Shown here: in pieces, positions 24,043-31,058 of the stretch | How the letters are laid out: every line of letters begins with the position of its first letter | How positions within the stretch are numbered: the stretch's first letter is position 1 | Origin: Actinoplanes sichuanensis | GTDB lineage: Bacteria > Actinomycetota > Actinomycetes > Mycobacteriales > Micromonosporaceae | Reading direction: 5' to 3' | Length of the DNA stretch: 64,000 nucleotides | Assembly (NCBI RefSeq): GCF_033097365.1 | Contig: NZ_AP028461.1 | Span: 8,866,001-8,930,000 of the forward strand | Position numbers and translations under genes: made by a program | Notes under the pieces: generated by a model | What the model was told of the DNA's origin: nothing | Databases searched by the model: none | What the model saw: the letters and a program-made list of their open reading frames with translations, nothing else

Positions 24043-24293
24043 CAGGCCGCGCGGCGCGGGCTCGGCGAGCGGGTCAGCCGGGCCACGTGGGCGAACGTCT
24101 CGCGGATCACCGCGCGCTCAGCGCGGCGCACTCGGCGCACGTCCAGTTCACTGACCCGACCGCGCTCGGCCGCGCTCAACAGCGTGATCTCGGCGTCCAG
24201 CCAGACCAACTGGGCGTTGATCAGCGGCGCCTCGAACTCGATCGCGGCCAGGTCGGCGGCGGTCGGCTCGGCGTAGAAGTCGTGATCGCTCAC
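24042..24293 (-). CDS. DUF6284-like small protein
   Basis: 83 residues (EPTAADLAAIEFEAPLINAQLVWLDAEITLL ... DVRRVRRAERAVIRET) matching my recollection of DUF6284, a small helical family found near the start of AICE transfer operons. I chose GTG 24293, because GGAGGA lies seven to eight bases upstream; the ATG at 24308 overlaps that ribosome-binding site. It is the first gene of the leftward operon that runs to TraB. Confidence 0.65.
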   Translation of the reverse strand: MSDHDFYAEPTAADLAAIEFEAPLINAQLVWLDAEITLLSAAERGRVSELDVRRVRRAERAVIRETFAHVARLTRSPSPRRAA

Positions 24294-24580
24294 GGGATGT
24301 TCCTCCATAGGAAGGGTCAGCGCGACACCGACACGAGCGGCCGACGCGGCGCTGACCAGCGAAGATGACGAAGAAGGTGCATGGGTGACCAGCGCCCATG
24401 CGCGGCGACCTTTTCGGGATTCCGTCCCTGGGGAGGTGCGACCCAGCGGCTCTATGGAGTTCTCAGAGAACGTGTGCGCGGCGGGACGATCACGAACGGT
24501 GTAGCCGAGGCCACCTCCGCCGTGTCGGAGCCCGACCGGCGATCCCGCCTTGCTCGGCTAACCGAGCTAGCGGGTACAAA
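24294..24580. other. non-coding leader of the transfer operon
   Basis: About 290 bases between the first operon gene and the operator/promoter at 24584-24612. A GCGCATGGGCG/CGCCCATGCGC dyad (near 24380-24402) is visible on inspection, but no gene and no clear terminator. It is probably a long 5' leader of the leftward operon. Confidence 0.4.
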
Positions 24581-24583
24581 CAA

Positions 24584-24612
24584 AGACTGGACCGGTGGAC
24601 CGGTCCAGTCAA
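24584..24612 (-). promoter_or_regulatory. transfer-operon promoter with overlapping GntR operator 1
   Basis: A perfect 12-bp dyad with a two-base centre, GACTGGACCGGT-GG-ACCGGTCCAGTC (24585-24610). On the minus strand TTGACT (24612-24607) and CAGTCT (24589-24584) are 17 bases apart and could be -35 and -10 boxes for the leftward transfer operon, with the dyad filling the space between them. A bound regulator would block RNA polymerase. On the minus strand it is also followed by TTTGTTTG, so a terminator role is not excluded. Confidence 0.6.
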
Positions 24613-24680
24613 GTGTCTTGCGGCTTAAGAGAGTGATGCGGCCAAGCGTTTTCCCTGCTAGATGCGCCTACAGGAGCAAT

Positions 24681-24712
24681 AAAAAAGCTGGACCAGTGGA
24701 CTGGTCCAGCTT
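24681..24712 (-). terminator. gntR terminator built from an operator-like palindrome
   Basis: Perfect 13-bp arms around GG (24685-24712; minus strand AAGCTGGACCAGT and ACTGGTCCAGCTT) are followed on the minus strand by TTTTTTATTG. It lies 18 bases after the gntR stop and is a convincing intrinsic terminator. Its core GGACCAGTGGACTGGTCC differs from operator 1 only at matched positions, so it may also bind the regulator. Confidence 0.7.
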
Positions 24713-24729
24713 GATCGGCGAGTCTTGCG

Positions 24730-25446
24730 TTACATCGAGTAGGTGTCCACCTGCTCGAACAGCGACCCCGGCGTGACGCCTTCTTCGCAGACCAGCGGTC
24801 GCCCATCCTTGTCGAACGCCGTGTGTCGGACCACGGCTACGGCGACAGGTTCCGGCAGCGCGAGGTGGGTTGCTTCCTCCGCCGTTGCAAGTCGCACCGT
24901 GGTTACGTCCACGCCTTCAACGGGGAATCGGCCGGTCTGCCGACTCACGTACCGAGTGGTGCCTTCCGCGATCGGAGCGGTTTGAGCCAATCGGGGCGAC
25001 GGCTCGGCCACGTCGGGCGGGAACCAGGCTTGCACGTAGCTGTGAGGGGTGCCATCAGGCATCTGCAGCACACGCACGCGGCGCAGGGCCTCTACCCCGG
25101 CCGCAAGACCGAGCGCTGAGGCTATGTGCGCCGGCGGAGCACTCCAGTCGGGCACACCAATGCGCAGGAACGGCATGCCGCCTGTTACACGCGTCGATCC
25201 GGCTCTGCGACCGCCCGAAGGGCGTGCGACAGGTGTCTCGGTGACGATGAAACCCGTCCCCTGCTTAGCCTCCACCACGCCGTCGGCTCGGAGGACATCC
25301 ATCGCCTTGACGACGGTGGCTCGCGCGACGGACCACTGTTCGGCCAGGTCACGCCCAGAGGGGATGGTCTCACCGGGCGCGAACTCCCCGGCTGCAATCC
25401 GAGACCGCAAAGACTCTGCGATCTCCTCGTACTTCAACAGCGCCAT
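24730..25446 (-). CDS. GntR/HutC-family regulator (KorSA-like)
   Basis: 238 residues: an N-terminal GntR winged helix (KYEEIAESLRSRIAAGEFAPGETIPSGRDLAEQWSVARATVVKAMDVLR, ~5-70) and a C-terminal UTRA ligand domain (~95-238). AICEs such as pSAM2 encode a GntR repressor (KorSA) that keeps replication and transfer off, and this gene sits where that repressor would be, between the transfer operon and cargo. ATG 25446 follows AAGAGGG. Operator-like palindromes on both sides of the gene suggest autoregulation. Confidence 0.88.
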   Translation of the reverse strand: MALLKYEEIAESLRSRIAAGEFAPGETIPSGRDLAEQWSVARATVVKAMDVLRADGVVEAKQGTGFIVTETPVARPSGGRRAGSTRVTGGMPFLRIGVPDWSAPPAHIASALGLAAGVEALRRVRVLQMPDGTPHSYVQAWFPPDVAEPSPRLAQTAPIAEGTTRYVSRQTGRFPVEGVDVTTVRLATAEEATHLALPEPVAVAVVRHTAFDKDGRPLVCEEGVTPGSLFEQVDTYSM

Positions 25447-25489
25447 GGACCCTCTTTCCGGTAGCTGTGCCCCGATCGATAGTGATGTT

Positions 25490-25507
25490 GGACTGGTCCA
25501 CCGGTAC
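25490..25507. promoter_or_regulatory. GntR operator 3 in divergent promoter
   Basis: GGACTGGTCCACCGGTAC is the operator core with two departures from symmetry. It lies 44 bp upstream of the gntR start and 19 bp before the methyltransferase start. A TAGCCT -10-like box at 25514-25519 puts a predicted transcription start at or next to the methyltransferase ATG (25526), with the operator over its -35 region. Confidence 0.55.
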
Positions 25508-25525
25508 ACAGGATAGCCTGTTGCG

Positions 25526-26329
25526 ATGGCGAACCCAGAGCTAGCGCCGGAGATCGAGCGGTTCTACACGCGGATCATCGATGAAAGCCTCCGACTGAGC
25601 ATGTCCGCAGACGGCCGACTTGAGCTGCTTCGAACGCAGGAGATTCTCCGGCGATTCCTGCCGTCGACGCCAGCCAAAGTGCTGGATGTCGGGGGAGGGA
25701 CGGGCGTGCATGCCCGATGGCTGGTTGCCGACGGATACCACGTCGATTTGATCGATCCAGTTGCCCGACATGTCGAACAAGCCGCAACGGTCTGTTCTGC
25801 GTCGCTGGGCGACGCTCGCTCGCTGGAGGCGGCTGACGCGAGCTACGACGTTGTGCAACTCCTGGGTCCGCTTTACCACCTCCCTGATCAAGCCGATCGG
25901 ATTCAAGCACTCCGCGAGGCCCGGCGGGTGGTGCGTCCCGGTGGCCTTGTCGCAGCTGCGGCGATTAACCGGTACGCCTCACTGTTCGAGCATGCCGCTC
26001 TTGCGCACTTACATTCCGCGCGATTGCAGGCGTCTATCTCCGCGATCCTCAGCACGTCTGTCCATGACGGGGTCCGGGGCTTCACGCTTGCCTACTTTCA
26101 TCGCGCCACTGAGCTTGCTGATGAAATGCGCGACGCCGGCCTTGTGGACGTGACCGTGATCGGGATCGAGGGACCTGCATGGTCGCTTCTCAAGGCGGTA
26201 GAACAGTCGGGCACCGAGCCCAGTGAGGGACTTTTTGAGTCCGCCCTGACGGCGGCTCGGATGGCCGAGCCCTACCCCGAACTGCTTGCGGCTAGCTCTC
26301 ATCTACTGGCCATCGGCCGGCCGGGTTGA
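25526..26329 (+). CDS. class I SAM-dependent methyltransferase
   Basis: 267 residues with motif I VLDVGGGTGVHARWLVADGYHVDLID (~50-75), motif II-like DASYDVVQLLGPLYHLPD and motif III REARRVVRPGGLVAAA. The LLGPLYHL and GGL features resemble small-molecule or UbiE/Coq5-like methyltransferases, and the substrate is unknown. No ribosome-binding site precedes the ATG, while a TAGCCT box sits six bases upstream, so the transcript is probably leaderless. It is divergent from gntR and shares its operator. Confidence 0.85.
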   Translation: MANPELAPEIERFYTRIIDESLRLSMSADGRLELLRTQEILRRFLPSTPAKVLDVGGGTGVHARWLVADGYHVDLIDPVARHVEQAATVCSASLGDARSLEAADASYDVVQLLGPLYHLPDQADRIQALREARRVVRPGGLVAAAAINRYASLFEHAALAHLHSARLQASISAILSTSVHDGVRGFTLAYFHRATELADEMRDAGLVDVTVIGIEGPAWSLLKAVEQSGTEPSEGLFESALTAARMAEPYPELLAASSHLLAIGRPG

Positions 26330-26417
26330 GAGCCGGGACATCCCCGGCGCGCGGGAGGAGACGGGGACACATCCGCGACACCTGGCGGTGTAAGGCAGCG
26401 TCAGGCAACGTGAGTCA

Positions 26418-27341
26418 GTGGAATGGAATGCCTGGTCACAGCACGTTTTCGAGCCCTACATTGATGATTACGACTTAGGGGACCAAGTGGGAATCATAGA
26501 CCAGTACTGGGCAGGCGCGCTCCATCGGTTACATGCCGAAGTTGAGGTTTTCAACCGACTGATAGCACATCAAGGCGAGCGCGGGAGGGAAAATGAACTT
26601 GCCTTAGCAAGAATCCTTGAGCGGCTGCTTCCAGGCCGGCTGGGGGTAGGGACCGGCCTACTATTCGACTCAGCCGGTAAGTATTCGAAGCAGATGGACC
26701 TGCTGCTTTATGATCGAATAGACTCCCCCACCATCCTCGCGCAGACGAATCAGCTACTCCATCCCATTGAGGAGATACAGCTAGCAATAGAGGTCAAGAG
26801 CCGACTTACCGTCGACGGCATCAACGACGCCGGAAAGAAACGATCGTCCATAAACGACTTAGCCCCGATCGGCGGAACTCACCGTCCAGCATTCGTTCTC
26901 TTCGCATACGATGCTGCGTCATCCCCCCAGGCGGTGGCGCGTAACCTCCAAGACTTAGATATCTCGGTCAGGCCGGATCTTACCTGCGTTCTCGACCCAG
27001 GATTTATCGCCGGACCTCGCAACCTCCTAGACCCCACTGCCGACTCCGAGGACTTCACCTACGGCGTCACCCTATTGCACGAATTGGACAAGGACGGCAA
27101 TCGAGCAAGCGGCAGGTATATTCGCGGCGATCCCACCGGAAATCTGCTAAAGCAACATCACGAAGGAGCCCTGTACCCGGTTGTCGACTTCGCCGGAGGA
27201 GTTGCCCTGGCAGATCCTTCACGCGCACTACTTCTATTCTGTGAGATTTTGATCAGAATGACTATCGCAGGAACCACTAGCAAGCCGCCAACACTAAGCC
27301 ACTATTTGAAGCCACCATTTCGTGACATCGAACAAGTCTAA
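26418..27341 (+). CDS. DUF6602-like protein with nuclease-type motif
   Basis: 307 residues. The stretch GRENELALARILERLLPGRLGVGTGLLFDSAGKYSKQMDLLLYD, then about 35 residues later EEIQLAIEVKSRL, matches DUF6602 and has the D...ExK arrangement of PD-(D/E)XK nucleases (Asp in QMDLLLYD, Glu and Lys in IEVKS). The gene is visibly richer in A and T and in rare codons than its surroundings, so it was probably acquired recently. It is intact. A defence or DNA-processing role is inferred from the fold pattern and its cargo position. Confidence 0.7.
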   Translation: MEWNAWSQHVFEPYIDDYDLGDQVGIIDQYWAGALHRLHAEVEVFNRLIAHQGERGRENELALARILERLLPGRLGVGTGLLFDSAGKYSKQMDLLLYDRIDSPTILAQTNQLLHPIEEIQLAIEVKSRLTVDGINDAGKKRSSINDLAPIGGTHRPAFVLFAYDAASSPQAVARNLQDLDISVRPDLTCVLDPGFIAGPRNLLDPTADSEDFTYGVTLLHELDKDGNRASGRYIRGDPTGNLLKQHHEGALYPVVDFAGGVALADPSRALLLFCEILIRMTIAGTTSKPPTLSHYLKPPFRDIEQV

Positions 27342-27355
27342 AGGGCGAGTCCGCC

Positions 27356-27904
27356 CTAGCGCACTCGCGTTGTAGGCGGAATTGGCGGCGGCATAGTCAT
27401 GGGCCGAAGAACATTGGAGATGAAGTCGGCTGGACTGATGGTCGGAATCGTAAGTTTTTTGCAGACTTCGCCGAGGGGTGCGCGCCCTGGGCGCGGGCGG
27501 TGGTCGTTCGTGATTACTGAGCATTCGACGCCAGCATCTTGAAGCTCAAGCACGTAGCCCACGACAGCAACGATGCACGTTCCGTCGCGGCCCTCGACGA
27601 CGAAATCCAAACCGTCAGCATAGCCGTTCGCTTGAGCCCACCCCTGAGCCTTCCGCTTGTATCCGTAAGCGACAGAACAGCTCATGCTGCCCTGAACCGC
27701 CTCAAGCCAGATAAGCAACTGAGTGTCCGTCTCAGGATCAGCGCGGCGCTCTACATCGACAGCCACCTCCGGCGGGAAACGGAACTCCTTCGCGCGAACT
27801 AATTGCGTCATGGCTTTACAGAAGGCCACCTGACGCCGCTGCGGAAATCCGTCGATCAGGGCGAACATGGCGCGGTCGTCGGGCAGATAGACTCGGCCCG
27901 CCAT
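27356..27904 (-). CDS. PIN-like toxin candidate paired with ImmA/IrrE gene
   Basis: 182 residues. The C-terminal part (YVLELQDAGVECSVITNDHRPRPGRAPLGEVCKKLTIPTISPADFI) reads like the end of a PIN ribonuclease domain (ITND followed by a helix and a strand). The N-terminal DxN motif of classical PIN domains is not obvious, so the assignment is tentative. It starts at ATG 27904, whose T is shared with the TAA of the upstream HTH-ImmA gene (TAATG). HTH-ImmA/IrrE plus PIN-like pairs are a predicted toxin-antitoxin type. Confidence 0.5.
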   Translation of the reverse strand: MAGRVYLPDDRAMFALIDGFPQRRQVAFCKAMTQLVRAKEFRFPPEVAVDVERRADPETDTQLLIWLEAVQGSMSCSVAYGYKRKAQGWAQANGYADGLDFVVEGRDGTCIVAVVGYVLELQDAGVECSVITNDHRPRPGRAPLGEVCKKLTIPTISPADFISNVLRPMTMPPPIPPTTRVR

Positions 27905-29037
27905 TACTCGGCACCCTCATTGAGTAGCCCCCGCAATTCCTTCAACTCGGCTCTCGACAGGTTGAGGAGGTCAACCAGATCAGCGTTCTCTAGTTCACCT
28001 TCTTCCTCAGCCGCCATAAGGCGCCCGACAAAACCGGCACCATACCGCTGCAACTTTCGCCTGGCTCGCGTCTGAGGCGGGCCCCCGACGCCGCCGCCTC
28101 TGGACTGATTGGAAATTAGCTTATTGATTTTGCCATAGAGACCTGGCACTCCCATGCCAAGCGACTCAAAACGTCGAGCCATTGCGCGGTAACTAACGTT
28201 GAGCTGATTCGCCGCCCAACGGACCTCTTCGAGAGAATCAACTTCCTGTACGTGAAACTTCCGAAGCATATAGTCCGCGAGAACTGGGCGCGGCATGAGA
28301 AAAGCCGCAGCTACGTTGTCGCACCACGTGTCCGTTCCACTTGCCGGCGAGGCGTCACAAATTGACTCGATGCCAAGCATGAGGTGACCACACTCATGAA
28401 TGTAGGAAAATGATCGCGCCCTAATGTCATCTCGCGTATTGATAGCGATCACCGGAGCAATCGAATCCGGCAGCGAGAATCCACGAAATCCGCCGTCACT
28501 TAAGGTCAAGTTGAGCGCGATGATTCCTCGCTGCTCGATCCGGGCCCTAAGGAGTTTGGCTACCTCGTGGTCCTTCGCCTTTATCTGCTCCCGAGTCGAC
28601 CAGCCTAACCACGCCCGAGCTTCCTCAGCGACGGCCTCAGGCGGGTCGCCAATCGATGCACGCGGAATTTCTAGGACCCTGCGGTCCTCCCCCAGCCACC
28701 GCATGACACGTTGGAGATTCTGAGCAAGCTTGATCGCTTTAAGGTCTTCGGGAGTAGGGGTGTGCGGCCCAGTCCGGCTCGCATGACTTCGAAATCGCGT
28801 CGCGCTGGAGGACGACGGCGGCGGACTCGCGAGGAAGAAGACCGACTCAGGCCGGTCGAGCAGCTTTCGAAGCTGGTCGAACTTCGTCTTGCTCGGATGC
28901 GCCGTGCCCGCGATCCAGTCAGCAATCTGGCTTTGGCTCACGCCGAGTTGGCTCGCCACCTCAGCGTTGCTGAGCCCCGCCTCGCCTATGGCCCAGGCCA
29001 GCACCGAGCCAGTGATCGGAACTAGCACGGTCGGCAT
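27904..29037 (-). CDS. XRE HTH - ImmA/IrrE metallopeptidase
   Basis: 377 residues. An N-terminal Cro/CI helix-turn-helix (LSNAEVASQLGVSQSQIADWIAGTAHPSKTKFDQLRKLL, ~20-60) precedes a zinc-peptidase domain with HECGH in SYIHECGHLMLG (~225) and the downstream CDNVAAAFLMP helix. Such proteins act as antitoxins or as proteases that cleave repressors and antitoxins to switch mobile elements. I chose ATG 29037 because the HTH follows it; the longer upstream frame is not similar to anything. It lies at the attR end of the element with lower GC than the core. Confidence 0.85.
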   Translation of the reverse strand: MPTVLVPITGSVLAWAIGEAGLSNAEVASQLGVSQSQIADWIAGTAHPSKTKFDQLRKLLDRPESVFFLASPPPSSSSATRFRSHASRTGPHTPTPEDLKAIKLAQNLQRVMRWLGEDRRVLEIPRASIGDPPEAVAEEARAWLGWSTREQIKAKDHEVAKLLRARIEQRGIIALNLTLSDGGFRGFSLPDSIAPVIAINTRDDIRARSFSYIHECGHLMLGIESICDASPASGTDTWCDNVAAAFLMPRPVLADYMLRKFHVQEVDSLEEVRWAANQLNVSYRAMARRFESLGMGVPGLYGKINKLISNQSRGGGVGGPPQTRARRKLQRYGAGFVGRLMAAEEEGELENADLVDLLNLSRAELKELRGLLNEGAE

Positions 29038-29249
29038 GGACTCATTGAACCATCGTCGACTACCGAGCGTCGAGACGCTGTAAGCCCTGAGTACATCTAA
29101 CCTGCCCGTGGCGTGTACTGCTAAAACAGACACACCCCATGTTGTTGCTTCCGGACGCCTTACCGGATTCTTCTCGCCCGACTCCTGTCGAACACGTGTC
29201 GGCAACCAGCCAGTCAAGGGTATTTGACCAGGTAGAGAGCGTGGAGAAG
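29038..29249. other. non-coding right end of the AICE
   Basis: No gene is apparent. It should hold the ImmA/IrrE promoter (minus strand). GTCAA-GGGTAT-TTGAC is visible at 29213-29228, and the candidate arm-type sites lie at 29184-29203. The attR core starts at 29250. Confidence 0.5.
29184..29203 (+). promoter_or_regulatory. candidate integrase arm-type sites, right
   Basis: CCTGTCG at 29184 and CGTGTCGGC at 29195 have the same 11-bp spacing and orientation as the left pair at 12124 and 12135. ACGTGTCGGC is shared exactly (12134-12143 and 29194-29203). In the circular form they would flank the attP core. Confidence 0.4.
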
Positions 29250-29308
29250 GCGGACTGTAAATCCGTCGCGAAAGCTACAGAGGTTCGAATCCTCTACCCG
29301 CCACAGGC
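29250..29308 (+). repeat. attR, 59-bp core repeat (tRNA-Tyr 3' fragment)
   Basis: An exact copy of 11970-12028: the 3' part of tRNA-Tyr from the anticodon stem through the discriminator, without the 5' half. It marks the original chromosomal 3' end of the tRNA gene displaced by integration and is not a working tRNA gene. Confidence 0.95.
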
Positions 29309-29314
29309 GTTGAT

Positions 29315-29354
29315 AACGGCCCCGGTGGCAGCGGAAACGCTGCCCGGGGCCGTT
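29315..29354 (+). terminator. original chromosomal tRNA-Tyr terminator
   Basis: AACGGCCCCGG (29315-29325) pairs with CCGGGGCCGTT (29344-29354), and an inner GGCAGCG/CGCTGCC stem extends the hairpin. CTCGTTTG follows. It lies seven bases past attR, where the tRNA-Tyr terminator would have been before the element inserted. Confidence 0.65.
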
Positions 29355-29449
29355 CTCGTTTGTGACCTGGGAGTTCGGCAAAATCCGGTGGTCTCCGGAC
29401 CAGCCGGCAGGCCGGAGGAGAAGGTGCTCAGATCGGTCGTCGCGCGTGG

Positions 29450-30148
29450 GTGGGGCTTGTGAGCCGGTCGGGCCTGCTCGGTCTGGTGGGTGCGGGGCCG
29501 CTGCTCCTGGACTTCGACGGGCCGGTCTGCTCGGTCTTCGCCGGGTATCCGGCGCCTCGCGTCGCGGGTGAGCTCGTCTCGCTGCTCAACGGCAAGGGTG
29601 TGGTCGTGCCCCCGGACATGCACGACCCTCTCGCTGTCCTCCGATGGGTCGGTGAGAAGTGCTCCCAAGACCTGCTCATCGAGGTCGAGGACGCGCTGTG
29701 TGCCGCCGAACTGCACGCTGTCGGTGTTGCCGCGCCGACTCCGTACGGGCATCGGGTGATCCTCGGCGCGTCTGACCGTGGATTACCCGTCGCCGTGGTG
29801 AGTAACAACTCGGCCGTGGCGATCACGGCGTATCTCAAAGCTCATAGTCTTTTCAGCTCTGTCGCGGTGATCGTCGGCCGGGCGTATGGGCAACCCGAAT
29901 TGATGAAGCCTGCTCCCGGACCCGTTCTTGACGCCGTGCGTGCCCTCCGGGCCGATCCGCGGTCCTGCGTGCTCGTCGGGGATTCCGCCTCCGACATCCG
30001 AGCCGCTCACGCCGCCGGGGTCGCCTCGATCGGCTATGCCGGTAAGGCCGGAAAGATCGACGCCCTCGCCGCCGCCGACGTCGTGGTGACATCGATGGGC
30101 GAAATCGCCGCCGCCCTGTCCCCGGAGTCCGGCATCCCTGCCGAATGA
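29450..30148 (+). CDS. HAD-family hydrolase (phosphoglycolate phosphatase-like)
   Basis: 232 residues with HAD motif I LLLDFDGPV, motif II VVSNN, motif III Lys in MKPAPG and motif IV VLVGDSASDIRAAHAAG. The cap is a small helical insert after motif I, as in Gph-type phosphatases. The substrate is unknown. GTG at 29450 and GTG at 29459 are both possible starts, and neither has a clear ribosome-binding site. After the TGA the same frame stays open for 38 codons, to a TAG at 30263-30265. Confidence 0.85.
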   Translation: MGLVSRSGLLGLVGAGPLLLDFDGPVCSVFAGYPAPRVAGELVSLLNGKGVVVPPDMHDPLAVLRWVGEKCSQDLLIEVEDALCAAELHAVGVAAPTPYGHRVILGASDRGLPVAVVSNNSAVAITAYLKAHSLFSSVAVIVGRAYGQPELMKPAPGPVLDAVRALRADPRSCVLVGDSASDIRAAHAAGVASIGYAGKAGKIDALAAADVVVTSMGEIAAALSPESGIPAE

Positions 30149-30266
30149 GCGGGCATCGTGTGCGAGGAGCCCGGCCGGCTGGAGCATCTGGCGGAGGAAT
30201 TCGGTACCGCGCTGCTCGCGGCGAACCGCGAAACAGATCGATGGGTTGCCGGCCTCCCGGAATAGC

Positions 30267-30302
30267 GCCGGCGGCACAGGTGTGAAGGCCTGTGCCGCCG
30301 GC
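30267..30302. terminator. 14-bp hairpin between convergent genes
   Basis: A perfect GCCGGCGGCACAGG/CCTGTGCCGCCGGC stem (30267-30280, 30289-30302) with an eight-base loop, placed between the HAD gene and the MOSC gene, which converge. There is no T-run; probably a bidirectional terminator. The 222-bp gap holds nothing else apart from the open frame after the HAD stop. Confidence 0.65.
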
Positions 30303-30371
30303 TCTGCTACCCATCGGTCCGGACAGGACCTCCGAGGGAGACGATCATTGTGCGACTTTCGCCCCGGAGCA

Positions 30372-31058
30372 TCAGGACGGGGTGTCGGCCAGGCGCTTCT
30401 CGATGTCGGTGCGTAGCTGGGGCGGTAAGGCCTCGGCCACCAGCAGGCGGGACAGATGCTGGGGGTTGTGCATGTAGATGTCGAAGGCCTCGGCGATCGT
30501 CAAATCGTGTGCCGGGCGCGACACGACCTCGATGCGGGCGCCGGGGGTGATCGTGCCCTCCCGGACGATTCGCAGGTAGGCGCCGGTGCGGTTGGCGGCT
30601 GCGAAACGCTTGATCCAGCGCGGCTCGGCCATCCGGTGCTGGAATGTGGAGCACGGGATGCGGCCGAAGGTGGTTTCCAGGAGCACCTCGTCACCGACCT
30701 GCCAGCGTTCGCCGATCAGCGCGTTGTAGAGGTCCAGGCCCTCGGTGGTCAGGTTCTCGCCGAACAGGCCGGGGGCCAGCTCTCGGCCGAGCTCGGCGGA
30801 CCACCAGGCGTAGTCCTCCAGTGAGTACGCGTACACCGCCTGGTCGTCGCCGCCGTGATGCTTGGTGTCGCCGATGAAGTCGCCGACCACGCCGCTGTGC
30901 AGGCCGGTGGTCTTCGGGCCGGGGCGGCGGACCGTCAGCGGGTGGTCGACCGGGCGCTTGCCGATGCCCGTGGTCATGCCGGAGTCCTTGGCCGGGTTCG
31001 GCTCGGCGCCGCCGACGTTCAGCGAGACCAGCCGGCCCACACCGGGAGAGAGGGTCAT
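30372..31058 (-). CDS. MOSC-domain protein (YiiM-like)
   Basis: 228 residues of the MOSC family, molybdenum-cofactor sulfurase C-terminal fold, with KRPVDHPLTVRRPGPKTTGLHSGVVGDFIGDTKHHGGDDQAVYAYS, FGENLTT and the conserved Cys in GRIPCSTFQ. YiiM relatives use Moco to reduce N-hydroxylated compounds. Its ATG overlaps the TGA of the GNAT gene (ATGA), so it ends a three-gene operon of LLM oxidoreductase, acetyltransferase and MOSC protein. Confidence 0.9.
   Translation of the reverse strand: MTLSPGVGRLVSLNVGGAEPNPAKDSGMTTGIGKRPVDHPLTVRRPGPKTTGLHSGVVGDFIGDTKHHGGDDQAVYAYSLEDYAWWSAELGRELAPGLFGENLTTEGLDLYNALIGERWQVGDEVLLETTFGRIPCSTFQHRMAEPRWIKRFAAANRTGAYLRIVREGTITPGARIEVVSRPAHDLTIAEAFDIYMHNPQHLSRLLVAEALPPQLRTDIEKRLADTPS

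Larger units (their letters stand above)
11970..29308. mobile_element. actinomycete integrative and conjugative element (AICE)
   Basis: The element is bounded by a 59-bp exact direct repeat (11970-12028 and 29250-29308) that matches the 3' part of tRNA-Tyr; the integrated unit is 17,280 bp. It has tyrosine integrase and Xis-like genes at the attL end, Prim-Pol and DUF3631 replication genes, an FtsK/TraB-type double-stranded DNA translocase, small Spd-like membrane and accessory genes, and a GntR/KorSA-type regulator. That is the canonical AICE set for integration, replication and double-stranded transfer. All core genes look intact, so the element may be active. Confidence 0.93.

Noticed and set aside
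29250-29303. A second tRNA-Tyr gene
   Set aside because: Only the 3' part is present, with no D-arm or 5' acceptor strand; it is the attR repeat.
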